Below, in pieces: positions 51,150 to 60,354 of a stretch of DNA of 64,000 bases. Origin of the DNA: Rhodospirillaceae bacterium (GTDB lineage: Bacteria; Pseudomonadota; Alphaproteobacteria; UBA8366). The stretch is from assembly GCA_002724395.1 (NCBI GenBank), contig PBOR01000046.1:1-64000 (forward strand), read 5' to 3'. Each line of letters opens with the position of its first letter. The first letter of the stretch is position 1. A program made the translations under genes and the position numbers. Under the pieces are notes generated by a model. The model saw only the letters and a list, made by a program, of their open reading frames with translations. It did no database searches and had not been told where the DNA came from.

Positions 51150-54100
51150 ATGGATATTATTCAACTTGCGATTAAACGACCGATGGCGATTATTGCGGCT
51201 GTCATCATAATTATGTTGTTTGGCGTTTCCGCGCTTTTCAGCATTCCTATCCAATTATCTCCTGATGTGGCTAAGCCGGTCATCACCATCCGCACACATT
51301 GGCCGGGCGCTGCGCCTGCCGAAGTCGAGCGAGAAATCGTCAATGAGCAGGAGGAAGAGTTGGCTGGGCTTCCTGGGTTGTCGCGGATCACTAGCAGGGC
51401 GGAGACAGCACGCGGTCGAATTGAACTTGAATTCGAGATAGGCACGGATATGGATAAAGCCATGTTGCTCGTTTCGAACCGCCTTGACCGTGTCCGCGGT
51501 TATCCTGATGAAGCCTCAGAGCCGAGATTACGGCGGTCAGGTGAAGATGATGACAGGATCGCTTGGTTTCATATGACCCAAGATCCTAATGCAAAAACTA
51601 AGAAGGAAATCCACCATTTTGGAGATTTCGCCGAGAATGTCATTCGAGATCGTTTGGAGCGAGTGCCGGGAGTAGGCACTGTCGGTGTGCGCGGTGGCGG
51701 AAAAAAGGAAATGCGCGTCATTATTCATCCCGAAAAGATGGCGCAATATGGGTTAACCGTACCAGAAATATTGCAGACACTCCGACGAGCAAATGTATCG
51801 GTTACAGCGGGTGACGTTGAAGAAGGAAAACGTCGTTACGTAGTGCGTACCGAAGGCGAGTTTCGTGGCGTCGAACGGGTTAAATCGGTCGTTCTGAGGG
51901 CGGACAGGGATAGCGCATCCGGGCGTACTAGCCGTGTATTGGTTTCTAATGTTGCAGATGTAGAATTTGGCTATTCGAAGCCAGTGCATCGTATTCGAAC
52001 AAATGGTCAACCCGCTATGGCAATGTTTGCAACCCGTGAAGCGGGATCGAATATTGTCGAGACGATGAAAGGAGTTCGTAAGGCCGTTAAGGAAATTGCC
52101 GAGGGACCTGCAAAACAAGAAGGATTAATTTTTCGTCAGCTCTATGACGAGACGGTATATATTGATTCTGCAATCAACCTTGTTGTCCAGAATATTTGGA
52201 TTGGTGGTGCATTTGCTGTAGCCATTCTCCTTCTGTTTTTGAGATCCGGCCGTGCCACGCTGGTGATAGGTATTGCAATTCCGGTATCCGTCGTGTCTGC
52301 GTTTGTGGCTATGTCCTTGCTTGGGCGTTCTATAAATGTGGTTTCACTTGCCGGAATTGCTTTTGCCGTAGGCATGGTCGTTGATGCTGCCATTGTCGTG
52401 CTTGAAAACATTTATCGGCTACGCCAACGGGGCGAATCTGTCTCCGTGTCGGCGCTCCTGGGTGCACGTCAGGTGTGGGGAGCGATTATGGTGTCGGTAC
52501 TCACAACGGTTGCGGTTTTTGTCCCGTTGTTGCTGATGGAGCGAACTGCTGGCCAAATCTTTCGCGATATTGCGGTTGCCATTTCAGTGGCTGTGACCCT
52601 ATCCCTCATTGTGTCAGTAACCGTAATCCCTGCATTGGCTAAGCGATTGCTTGTGCGCGGCATTTTCGACGCAGAGGGTGGATACAAAATTCCTTACGTT
52701 GATGCGTTTGGGCGTTGGTTCGTCGAATCAGTGGTTCGTCTTACTAAACTCATCGTGAGTGACCGTCGTAAGGCGCTAGGTTTCGTTGCCTGTGTTACCT
52801 GTGTTTCGGGGCTTCTGACATGGGCTTTATTGCCACCCTTGGAGTACTTACCTGAGGGAAATCAGAATTTGGTAATCGGCTATGTTTATTCGCCGGCCGG
52901 TTACAATCTCAAAAGTATCACAGAAATGGCGACTCGGATGGAGGATAAAATCCGGCCGCAATGGGCATCGGAGACAGGCCCTTATGCGGCTCCGGATGAA
53001 CCTCCGAAGCTCAAGTACTTTTTCTTCTTGGCATTTCGGCAACGTACTATCATCGGTGCGCGTGGCGTGGACCCGAAGCGTGCAAAAGATATGGTAAAGC
53101 TTTTACGGGAGGCGGTGAAAAACGAGCCGGCGACAAAGGGCACATTCCGTCAGTCTTCCATATTTGGGCGCCGGGTAGGGGGGACCCGGAGTATCAATAT
53201 TGATGTAATGGGACCTGTTCTGGAGGATATTTCTCAAGCAGCCCAGCGTATCTCGGAAATTGCTGAAGAGTATTTGCCCAATGCACAAGTGCGTGCCCGA
53301 CCTCGGATAGAGGTGGGGGAACCGGAAATTCGCGTGATTCCAGATTCGGTCTGGCTTGCTGACAATGGTTTATCGACCCGTGATCTTGCACTTTCCGTCG
53401 ATGCTTTTAATGACGGCGTGCGCGTGGCGGAAATCAATGTAGGTGGTGAAATCATCGATTTAATGTTGATGGGACCTGTGACCGATATAGGAGCCACCCA
53501 AGCTATTCAGAATTTACCTGTGGTGACCGGATCCGGGAAAATTGTGCCAGTCTCTTCTTTGGCTAAAGTGCAGGTCACTACGGGACCAACGGCCATTTGG
53601 CATCGTGAGCGCAACCGCGCGATTACCCTGCGTATCAGGCCTGATAGCTCCATTGCACTTGGGGATGCGATCGATATCGTAAAGCAGAAAGTTCTACCAC
53701 AAGCGATAAAGGAGGGTTTGCCGCCTGGTATCAGGTTCCAATTGGCGGGCACAGCAAAGGAATTAGATGCGACCGCGGCTGAAATGAAATGGGATTTATT
53801 ATTGGCTTTGGCCATCGTCTTCTTGGTGATGGCGGTGTTGTTTGAGAGCTTTGTATACCCCCTGGTTATTGTATTTTCCGTTCCCTTAGCGACCGCCGGC
53901 GGTGTTTTAGGCTTGACGCTTCTTCGGCAATTCGACCCCGAGCAGCGCCTGGACATGCTAACGATGCTAGGCTTCGTTATTTTGATCGGAATCGTTGTTA
54001 ACAACGCTATTCTTATTGTGCACCAGGCATTGCGTCATTTCCGCGAAGAGGGAATGGGGCATCAGGAGGCGGTTATGGAAGCTACCCGCAATCGTATTCG

Positions 54101-54326
54101 TCCGATCTTCATGTCTACTCTTACTAGCGTGTTTGGGATGCTTCCCTTGGTTTTGTTTCCGGGCGCTGGCTCTGAAATTTACCGGGGGCTTGGCTCGGTT
54201 GTGGTTGGTGGCTTGTCGTTGTCTGCTATTATGACACTTGCGATCGTCCCGCCGCTATTGAGCATCGTAATTGGTACCGTTGAGAAATCTCGTGAAAAAC
54301 GGGCAATCAGTAAACCGTTAGCATAG
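51150..54326 (+). CDS. RND family multidrug efflux transporter (AcrB-like)
   Basis: A 1058-residue inner-membrane proton antiporter with 12 predicted membrane segments and two large periplasmic loops. The start AIKRPMAIIAAVIIIMLFGV, the HWPGAAPAEVEREIVNEQEE segment, and the proton-relay helix IAFAVGMVVDAAIVVLENIY (two Asp/Glu in TM4) are typical. The second half has MLGFVILIGIVVNNAILIVH and TRNRIRPIFMSTLTSVFGM. With the fusion protein it needs an outer-membrane TolC partner, not found here. The substrate is unknown. Confidence 0.94.
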   Translation: MDIIQLAIKRPMAIIAAVIIIMLFGVSALFSIPIQLSPDVAKPVITIRTHWPGAAPAEVEREIVNEQEEELAGLPGLSRITSRAETARGRIELEFEIGTDMDKAMLLVSNRLDRVRGYPDEASEPRLRRSGEDDDRIAWFHMTQDPNAKTKKEIHHFGDFAENVIRDRLERVPGVGTVGVRGGGKKEMRVIIHPEKMAQYGLTVPEILQTLRRANVSVTAGDVEEGKRRYVVRTEGEFRGVERVKSVVLRADRDSASGRTSRVLVSNVADVEFGYSKPVHRIRTNGQPAMAMFATREAGSNIVETMKGVRKAVKEIAEGPAKQEGLIFRQLYDETVYIDSAINLVVQNIWIGGAFAVAILLLFLRSGRATLVIGIAIPVSVVSAFVAMSLLGRSINVVSLAGIAFAVGMVVDAAIVVLENIYRLRQRGESVSVSALLGARQVWGAIMVSVLTTVAVFVPLLLMERTAGQIFRDIAVAISVAVTLSLIVSVTVIPALAKRLLVRGIFDAEGGYKIPYVDAFGRWFVESVVRLTKLIVSDRRKALGFVACVTCVSGLLTWALLPPLEYLPEGNQNLVIGYVYSPAGYNLKSITEMATRMEDKIRPQWASETGPYAAPDEPPKLKYFFFLAFRQRTIIGARGVDPKRAKDMVKLLREAVKNEPATKGTFRQSSIFGRRVGGTRSINIDVMGPVLEDISQAAQRISEIAEEYLPNAQVRARPRIEVGEPEIRVIPDSVWLADNGLSTRDLALSVDAFNDGVRVAEINVGGEIIDLMLMGPVTDIGATQAIQNLPVVTGSGKIVPVSSLAKVQVTTGPTAIWHRERNRAITLRIRPDSSIALGDAIDIVKQKVLPQAIKEGLPPGIRFQLAGTAKELDATAAEMKWDLLLALAIVFLVMAVLFESFVYPLVIVFSVPLATAGGVLGLTLLRQFDPEQRLDMLTMLGFVILIGIVVNNAILIVHQALRHFREEGMGHQEAVMEATRNRIRPIFMSTLTSVFGMLPLVLFPGAGSEIYRGLGSVVVGGLSLSAIMTLAIVPPLLSIVIGTVEKSREKRAISKPLA

Positions 54327-54357
54327 AAAGGCATTGCGGAAATTTTATCTTTGTAAC

Positions 54358-55269
54358 TTAACGAAGTACCCGTGGGTCAAGGGCGTCTTGCAGCCCATCG
54401 CCAAGAAAGTTAAAGGCAATCACGCTTGCGAAAATCATTATTCCGGGCCAAATCGCTAGCTGTGGTGCCGACCAGATAAGGTCTTGAGCGTTACTGAGCA
54501 TATTACCCCAACTGGCGATCGGGGGCTGAATGCCGAGACCAAGAAAGCTTAGAATAGATTCAAATAAAATGATTGTGCCGATAGATAATGTTGTCGCGAC
54601 GATGATAGGGGAAATTACATTGGGAAGAATATGGCGTGCCATGATACGGGTTGGTGATGCTCCGAGGGCGATCGCGGCGCGTACAAACTCGAGTTCCCTT
54701 AATGTCAGTGTTTCCGCTCTTACCAAACGCGCAACTGTGTTCCAGCCGACTAAGGCGATAATGACAATAATACGGTAAATACTGATACCCTCCGATAGCG
54801 CGATTTCTTTTGGAATGCCGATTTTTTCCAAATCTACTGCGGCAAGCACGATTAAGAGCGGCAGTAATGGCAACGCAATAAAGCCATCATTGATGCGCAT
54901 GAGTAGTCTATCCAGCCAGCCCCCGTAATAGCCGGAGATTATGCCAATAGCTGTACCGATTATTGCTGCGATTAAGGCCGCAATAATAGCGACCATAAGT
55001 GAAATACGTCCGCCATAGAGTAAGCGGACGAATAAGTCTCTCCCCAATTCATCGGTGCCGAATGGATGGTTCCATGAAGGCCCACTAAAGCGCTTATATA
55101 AGTCCACTTGGGTATGGTCGATGCCAAGGGCTGCTTCCACCAAGGGGGCTGCGAAAGAAAGCAGAGACAGCACTAGCAAAACCGCAGCCGAGATGAAGGC
55201 CATTTTATGTTCGAAGAAGTGCCGCGCCATGCGCCGAATCGGCGTATCATGGGAAGTCGTTGCACTCAT
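54358..55269 (-). CDS. Oligopeptide ABC transporter permease (DppC/OppC-like)
   Basis: A 303-residue permease with an N-terminal OppC-type segment (HKMAFISAAVLLVLSLLSFA), then WNHPFGTDELGRDLFVRLLY, a typical DppC block, and five further membrane segments. The EAA loop is LEFVRAAIALGASPTRIMAR, and the end GDGLQDALDPRVLR is standard. It overlaps the DppB-type gene by one base. The operon lacks the two ATPase genes (dppD/F), which must lie elsewhere. Confidence 0.94.
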   Translation of the reverse strand: MSATTSHDTPIRRMARHFFEHKMAFISAAVLLVLSLLSFAAPLVEAALGIDHTQVDLYKRFSGPSWNHPFGTDELGRDLFVRLLYGGRISLMVAIIAALIAAIIGTAIGIISGYYGGWLDRLLMRINDGFIALPLLPLLIVLAAVDLEKIGIPKEIALSEGISIYRIIVIIALVGWNTVARLVRAETLTLRELEFVRAAIALGASPTRIMARHILPNVISPIIVATTLSIGTIILFESILSFLGLGIQPPIASWGNMLSNAQDLIWSAPQLAIWPGIMIFASVIAFNFLGDGLQDALDPRVLR

Positions 55270-56237
55270 TATTTTTCCTCTACAGAAGAGAAGCTCATGC
55301 GGGGGTCAAGCCAAACTTGGCAGGCATCTGCAACGAAATTACCGAGTAGTGTCATGCCGGTGGCAAATAGAAGTCCTACAAGGGCGAGATTAAAATCATT
55401 GCCGAGAATGGCGTCGTAAATTGTTTTGCCCATTCCGTGCCAAGAAAACATCGTCTCTGTGATCAGTGCACCCGAAAAAAGGGTGCCGAAGCTGAGACCC
55501 ACCATGGTAACTACGGGCATTATGGAGTTACGAAGCGCGTGCGCGATTACTATACGATGTTCGCCTACGCCTTTTGCACGCGCGGTACGGATGAAGTCCT
55601 GGCGTAGAATCTGAAGCATACTGGCGCGCATATAACGGGTGAAGCCCCCTGCCGAATGTAAGGTCAAAACCAAAACGGGTAGCACCATATACCAAGCCCG
55701 GTCCCAGAAACCGCCGTGGCCAATAGTTTCCATGCCTCCGGCTGGAAACCAGGTCAGGGTGATGGCAAAGAGAATAATCACCAAGAGTGCCAACCAGAAT
55801 GATGGGATGGAAATGCCTGCGAAGCAGAGTAAATTGACGACGTAGTCAAGTTTCGTATACGGCTTGAGTGCTGCATAAACACCAATGGGGATTGCGATCA
55901 AGAGTGCTAAGAGCAAGCTAACGGTCATCAATATTGCCGTGTTTCCCATGCGTGGCAGTAGAATATCGATGGCTGGCTGAGTGTAAGTGCGGGAAAAACC
56001 AAAATCACCTTGTAGCGCGTCAGTTAACCAGTTCCAATAACGCTCATGTATTGGCTTGTCCAGGCCATACAGCGCTTTCAAACGTGTGGCGTCTCTCGGG
56101 GTTAGGTCCGGATTAGCAGCGATCATTAGATCGATAGGATCGCCCGGCATAAGACCGATTAGTGCATAAACCAGGAAAGACATAACCAGCAGGACGATAA
56201 CGCTTTCGAATAAGCGGCCTGAGATAAAACGCAGCAT
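55269..56237 (-). CDS. Oligopeptide ABC transporter permease (DppB/OppB-like)
   Basis: A 322-residue permease with about six membrane segments. It begins MLRFISGRLFESVIVLLVMS with the family PGDP (GLMPGDPIDLM) and a YGLDKPIHERYWNWL segment; the EAA loop is QDFIRTARAKGVGEHRIVIA. ATG 56237 is chosen because AAAGGAA lies 6-7 bases upstream, and it is 2 bases after the binding protein stop. The frame to 56270 would overlap the previous gene. Confidence 0.94.
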   Translation of the reverse strand: MLRFISGRLFESVIVLLVMSFLVYALIGLMPGDPIDLMIAANPDLTPRDATRLKALYGLDKPIHERYWNWLTDALQGDFGFSRTYTQPAIDILLPRMGNTAILMTVSLLLALLIAIPIGVYAALKPYTKLDYVVNLLCFAGISIPSFWLALLVIILFAITLTWFPAGGMETIGHGGFWDRAWYMVLPVLVLTLHSAGGFTRYMRASMLQILRQDFIRTARAKGVGEHRIVIAHALRNSIMPVVTMVGLSFGTLFSGALITETMFSWHGMGKTIYDAILGNDFNLALVGLLFATGMTLLGNFVADACQVWLDPRMSFSSVEEK

Positions 56238-56239
56238 TT

Positions 56240-57892
56240 CTATTCCTTTACGCTCCAATACTCGACCCAATTGGCGGTCGGATATTGATGCCCAGTGGGC
56301 TTAATGCCTTTCAACCATTTGGGTAGTATATAGCCGTTAGCACGGAAATATAGCGGCAAGACTGGCAGTTCCTCTGCATAGATATTTTGTAGTTTATCCC
56401 AAAGTTGTTGGCGCTCGGGCTCGGTGCACTGGACTTCCAAATCGTCGAGCACCCTATCCAGTGTAGGGTTGCGATAGCCTGGATAATTTTGACCCGACCA
56501 GCCGTTTTCGTTCGATGGGATCATGGTGGAGTGGAGTTGTGAACGTGGAATGCTTTCTGGGGCCGACAGCCAAGCATACATAGCGAGCGCCTTAAATTTG
56601 CGATACGTTACCGTATTGCCGAAATAGACCCTGGGTGGTTCGTTACGAATACGAATACCGATGCCCACTTGCTGCCATTGGCTTTGCAGTACCTGCTGGA
56701 TTAGCTCGCGGGTTTTATTGCCCGCGGTCGTCATCAATTCGAGATATAGCGCCTCGCCTTTGGCATTGTGACGGATACCATTTTTCATCACCGACCATCC
56801 AGCCTGATCGAGTAGCGCTTTGGCCTTCTCAGGATCGAATTGATAGATGGGTACTTTCGGATTGTAGACTCGGTCGAGAGGGTTGACGTTGGCGTGTGCC
56901 ACTGGTTGATACCCTCCATAAAGCTGGCTTGATATTGCTTCCCGGTCTAATGCGTGAACAAGGGCGCGGCGCACTCGGCGGTCCTTCAAGATGGGGTTGT
57001 CCATATTGAGGTCGATATGTTCGTAAATTAGCCCGGGCTTATAGAGAAAGACGAACTTGTCTCCGTGGTGTTTTTCGAACGCAAGGGCCTGGTCGATTGT
57101 GAGCCCTAGTTCTCCGGCAATCATGTCAATGCCGCCCGCTAATAAATTAGCAGTAACGGAAGCAGTGTTTTCAATTACCATGACCGTGATGCGTTTAAAG
57201 TGGGGTTTCTTACCCCACCAGTATGGGTTCAGTTCGTAAATTACGTGACTGCCCGGTACCACTTTTGAAATCCGATAGGGGCCGTTCCAAAGGCCTGGAT
57301 TTGTAGTATCTGTCTCATAGGCGCTGCGGTTTCGGTATTCTCCCGGCTCTTTAAAATTTTCCTCATCCAAATGGGCGGGGAGAATTTGAAAATTATCAAT
57401 TCCAGCATAATCACATGTGCGTTTGTTTACGTGGAGAGTGAATCGGTGATTGTCGTGGACCTCTATATTAGTAATACGGCGAAATAGCTCAAAATCTGCG
57501 ACGCCGGTCAGCTTATGTTTACCCACCTTCCAAGTGAATAAAACATCCTTGGTGGTAATTGGCGTACCGTCAGCCCAGGCGGCACGAGGGTCTATCGAAT
57601 AGGTGATAGCAATTCCTTCTTTGCCACTGGCAGTTTTTTCGTAGACTGCTGTCCCTTTTGCGATGCTAGGTAGTTCGCTGCACAACATACAAGTTAGCTG
57701 CCAATTCGCATCATAGATTGTTATTCGGCGGCGAGCGAAGGCCAGCATATATGATTTTGCTAGCATGCTGTCGATTAGCGGATTGAAGTTGTTAGGGAAC
57801 TGGCTAATGCCGATGACTAGCGTATCTTTCGCGAACGCTGGCTGTGAAACAAACAACGCAATGAGTGATAGAAGGGCTCCCCAACGCCGCAT
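56240..57892 (-). CDS. Oligopeptide ABC transporter substrate-binding protein (SBP family 5)
   Basis: A 550-residue secreted protein. The signal peptide is MRRWGALLSLIALFVSQPAFA. The mature part is a family 5 binding protein: LVIGISQFPNNFNPLIDSML, WADGTPITTKDVLFTWKVG, DRRVRRALVHALDREAISSQ and the C-terminal YAEELPVLPLYFRANGY. It captures peptides or related compounds for the DppBC-type channel. It starts one base after the hspQ stop, so hspQ, binding protein and two permeases form one transcript. Confidence 0.93.
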   Translation of the reverse strand: MRRWGALLSLIALFVSQPAFAKDTLVIGISQFPNNFNPLIDSMLAKSYMLAFARRRITIYDANWQLTCMLCSELPSIAKGTAVYEKTASGKEGIAITYSIDPRAAWADGTPITTKDVLFTWKVGKHKLTGVADFELFRRITNIEVHDNHRFTLHVNKRTCDYAGIDNFQILPAHLDEENFKEPGEYRNRSAYETDTTNPGLWNGPYRISKVVPGSHVIYELNPYWWGKKPHFKRITVMVIENTASVTANLLAGGIDMIAGELGLTIDQALAFEKHHGDKFVFLYKPGLIYEHIDLNMDNPILKDRRVRRALVHALDREAISSQLYGGYQPVAHANVNPLDRVYNPKVPIYQFDPEKAKALLDQAGWSVMKNGIRHNAKGEALYLELMTTAGNKTRELIQQVLQSQWQQVGIGIRIRNEPPRVYFGNTVTYRKFKALAMYAWLSAPESIPRSQLHSTMIPSNENGWSGQNYPGYRNPTLDRVLDDLEVQCTEPERQQLWDKLQNIYAEELPVLPLYFRANGYILPKWLKGIKPTGHQYPTANWVEYWSVKE

Positions 57893-57893
57893 A

Positions 57894-58211
57894 TTAATTC
57901 GAACTCACCTTCGCTATATAGCAGCCGTTCTTAAACTGCGTGAAAAAGCGCCCAAGTGCTGGATGGTTGATCGGATTGTGCGTGTTGTCTGTTTCTAAAT
58001 TCTGCTCGGCGACATAGGTCATATAGTACGAATCATTGACGAGCACGTGATACCAGGGTTTGTCTTTTCTCGGTTTCGAGCGTGCCATTTTCTCATACCA
58101 TTCATGTGTTCCCTGAAAATTTATATCGACGTCAACGATAACGCCGCGGTACTCGAAGCGCCGATGTTGGATCAGTTGGCCTGGAAAGAATTTTGCGAGT
58201 GATGAGTTCAT
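57894..58211 (-). CDS. hspQ: HspQ family heat shock protein / hemimethylated DNA-binding protein
   Basis: A 105-residue HspQ/YccV protein. The family block runs KFFPGQLIQHRRFEYRGVIV, DVDINFQGTHEWYEKMAR, PWYHVLVNDSYYMTYVAEQN, and INHPALGRFFTQF. In enterobacteria it is a Lon specificity factor and binds hemimethylated DNA. ATG 58211 is chosen (MNSSLAKF); the longer frame to 58250 is unrelated. There is no good ribosome site. It is the first gene of an oligopeptide ABC transporter operon, an unusual location. Confidence 0.88.
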   Translation of the reverse strand: MNSSLAKFFPGQLIQHRRFEYRGVIVDVDINFQGTHEWYEKMARSKPRKDKPWYHVLVNDSYYMTYVAEQNLETDNTHNPINHPALGRFFTQFKNGCYIAKVSSN

Positions 58212-58338
58212 AAAGAGGAGTCTAGCGCGTCCCAGCAGGACTGTCAGCAATGCAAGAAGTTACGGGGGGTCGGGATTGAGACTATTTCGTTTGGCGGCAT
58301 ACTGGATTATGATCCGAGCGTCTTTCGAAAGGATATAA

Positions 58339-59175
58339 ATGGAAATTCGCAATATATCCGATGCACTGGGCGCTGAGATTACTGGTTTAGATTTGGCCAA
58401 GCCACTCACTGATGCGGACAAGGATGAGATTAAGGCGGGGTTTCTGGATCGTTCTGTTTTGGTTTTCCGGGGCCAGGGGTTAACGCCACCGCAACAGCTT
58501 GCCGTAGCGCGGCTATTTGGTAAGGTCGTACCGTACCCTTTCCTTGAGGGGTTAGAGGATTGTCCTGAGGTAATTGAAATCCTCACGAGGCCCTCCGATA
58601 GTATTAATTTCGGGGGTGGTTGGCATACCGATACGCCCTACTTGGAAACGCCGTCTTTAGGCTCTTTGCTGTATGCGAAGGATTTGCCACCTAAGGGCGG
58701 GGATACTCTATTTTCTAACATGTATATGGCGTATGACGCGCTCGATACGGATACCAAAGAGCTTCTGGATGGTCGGTGCGCATTGCATTCCAGTTCCAAA
58801 CGCTATGTTCAGCCTGCCGACCGATCAAAAATTTATGGTGCGATGAAGCGCAAAAAGCAAAAAGAGGCTAAGGTCAACTCAGACACTTTACATCCCGTCT
58901 TCCGTACTCACCCGGAAACGGGCCGGAAGGCGCTATATCTTAGCTATCTCCATACTGTTGGTGTCGAAGGGATGGCCGAAAAAGAAGCTGACGCTCTGTT
59001 GAGGCGGCTCTACGAGCATCAGGCCAATAAGGCATTTATCTGTCGTGTTCAATGGCGGCCTGGTACACTTGTTATCTGGGATAATCGTTGTGTCTTGCAT
59101 AACGCACTATTTGATTATGCAGGTTACACGCGGCGCATGCACCGGGTGACTATTGAGGGTGACCGGCCGATTTAA
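58339..59175 (+). CDS. TauD/TfdA family Fe(II)/2-oxoglutarate dioxygenase
   Basis: A 278-residue dioxygenase. The iron site is HxD in GGGWHTDTPYLETPSLGS and the His in DNRCVLHNALFDYAGYTRRM, which also carries the 2-oxoglutarate Arg. The start MEIRNISDALGAEITGLDLA is standard. It is similar in layout to the dioxygenase at 24074, but the sequences differ through most of their length. The substrate is unknown. It is divergent from the hspQ operon and convergent with the RraA-like gene. Confidence 0.92.
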   Translation: MEIRNISDALGAEITGLDLAKPLTDADKDEIKAGFLDRSVLVFRGQGLTPPQQLAVARLFGKVVPYPFLEGLEDCPEVIEILTRPSDSINFGGGWHTDTPYLETPSLGSLLYAKDLPPKGGDTLFSNMYMAYDALDTDTKELLDGRCALHSSSKRYVQPADRSKIYGAMKRKKQKEAKVNSDTLHPVFRTHPETGRKALYLSYLHTVGVEGMAEKEADALLRRLYEHQANKAFICRVQWRPGTLVIWDNRCVLHNALFDYAGYTRRMHRVTIEGDRPI

Positions 59176-59190
59176 TCTCTACAAGGGTTC

Positions 59191-59820
59191 TTACTTCTCG
59201 TATCCTTTTGCCCATTCGGCTTCTTTTTCGCGGACACGCTGGGCCGCATCTAAAATTTGATTTTGCATTTCCGGAGGCACAATTATGATGCCAGTTTCGT
59301 CGCCGAATACGATATCTCCCGCGCGGATTTGCACGCCGTCCAAATTGATTGGCTGATTGTGCGAGATAGTCTCTAAATCCCACTGACTTTTTACCGGCGA
59401 TACGCCCTTGCAAAACACCGGAAAATCCAGTGACTTAATTTCATGTGCATCGCGCGTTGCCCCGTTGATGACGGCGCCTGAGATGCCACGTGGCCGTGCT
59501 CGCATGCAATGGTTCTCACCCCATGTGCCTGAATCTGTGCGTCCTCCTGCATCGATCAAAATGACTTCGCCTTCGGAAGCCAGTTCACGAGAGACGTCTG
59601 CATGGCTTACCAACGCCTCTAAACGCCCGGTTGTCACATGCTTCGGTGTCTGTTGGACGGTGTAAGCGATTCCCACCATACGCGCGCCCGGCGTCCCTAA
59701 ATAGGTGTAGCCGTGTAACACAGTACGTGGCAGCTCCATTTCCTCCATGGCATCGCTGATATGGCCCGACTGCAAGGCGAGGAAGGCATCACGGTTGTTA
59801 TCTGAAAGGGGCATGGCCAA
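59191..59820 (-). CDS. RraA-like / 4-hydroxy-4-methyl-2-oxoglutarate aldolase family protein
   Basis: A 209-residue RraA-fold protein. It shows LQSGHISDAMEEMELP at the start, ARMVGIAYTVQQTP, then GEVILIDAGGRTDSGTWGEN, GAVINGATRDAHEIKSLDFP (family core), VQIRAGDIVFGDETGIIIVP and a C-terminal helix. The family includes HMG/CHA aldolases that make pyruvate from protocatechuate products as well as RNase E inhibitors. The catalytic-type GATRD and GDETGIIIVP suggest an aldolase rather than RraA proper. The substrate is unknown. Confidence 0.88.
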   Translation of the reverse strand: MAMPLSDNNRDAFLALQSGHISDAMEEMELPRTVLHGYTYLGTPGARMVGIAYTVQQTPKHVTTGRLEALVSHADVSRELASEGEVILIDAGGRTDSGTWGENHCMRARPRGISGAVINGATRDAHEIKSLDFPVFCKGVSPVKSQWDLETISHNQPINLDGVQIRAGDIVFGDETGIIIVPPEMQNQILDAAQRVREKEAEWAKGYEK

Positions 59821-60304
59821 TCCTTATGGTTGCTCTTTATTTTATGGCGGAATTATCGCCCGGTAGGGAGTTGCGTGTATGGCATCAGATAAAGTTACTG
59901 CTGGGTTAATACTTTCCTAAATGTTGCTCGAATACCATTCGAATGTATAGTATATTATTCCATCCGGGCTATTTATAGAATATTTATTATATATGATTAT
60001 TTATTTATCAATAAATGATAAGTAATAAATAATATCAAGTATATTTATTTACAACATATATTTATAATATTAGTTATTATATTTTTATTTTCAATGATTT
60101 CATATTTAATTATCTTATATTAACACTCAGTTTACCTTTGCTTGCACGGTCAATATGAAGTCGGCAAAAGTAAGACCATGCCTGAAAATAGAATTACCTT
60201 TTCCTCAACGGTACGTCGACCGTTCTGATCAGCATGTTGGTTGATGTGAAAAGAAAGTATTCACCATAGCTTAGGATTAAGGGGGCGTAGGGCAACTGAC
60301 ATGC
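59821..60304. other. Long intergenic region with an extremely AT-rich core
   Basis: About 480 bases between the RraA-like gene and the SOS promoter. The core 59941-60125 is strongly AT-rich: only 5 of 60 bases at 60061-60120 and 7 of 60 at 60001-60060 are G or C, far below the surroundings. It contains many TTTATT/AATAAAT tracts, including a 7-bp palindrome (59999-60016). No ORF of note and no RNA gene were seen. It may be curved DNA, a nucleoid-protein binding region, or a remnant of foreign DNA. Confidence 0.6.
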
Positions 60305-60333
60305 TTGACAGTGTTCCCTTTTTGTTCTAATGA
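60305..60333 (+). promoter_or_regulatory. SOS promoter with LexA box (GTTC-N7-GTTC)
   Basis: The alphaproteobacterial LexA box GTTC-CCTTTTT-GTTC is at 60313-60327. It lies between a perfect -35 TTGACA (60305) and a weak -10 TAATGA (60328) with a 17-base spacer, so LexA would block polymerase binding. The controlled genes, imuA-imuB-dnaE2, are the classic target. Box to start: about 28 bases. Confidence 0.85.
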
Positions 60334-60354
60334 AAATAATCCAAGGAGAGGGAC

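Noticed and set aside
59999-60016. ATTTATT-TATC-AATAAAT hairpin as a terminator or RNA element.
   Set aside because: In DNA of about 10% GC such palindromes are expected by chance, and the stem has only A-T pairs.
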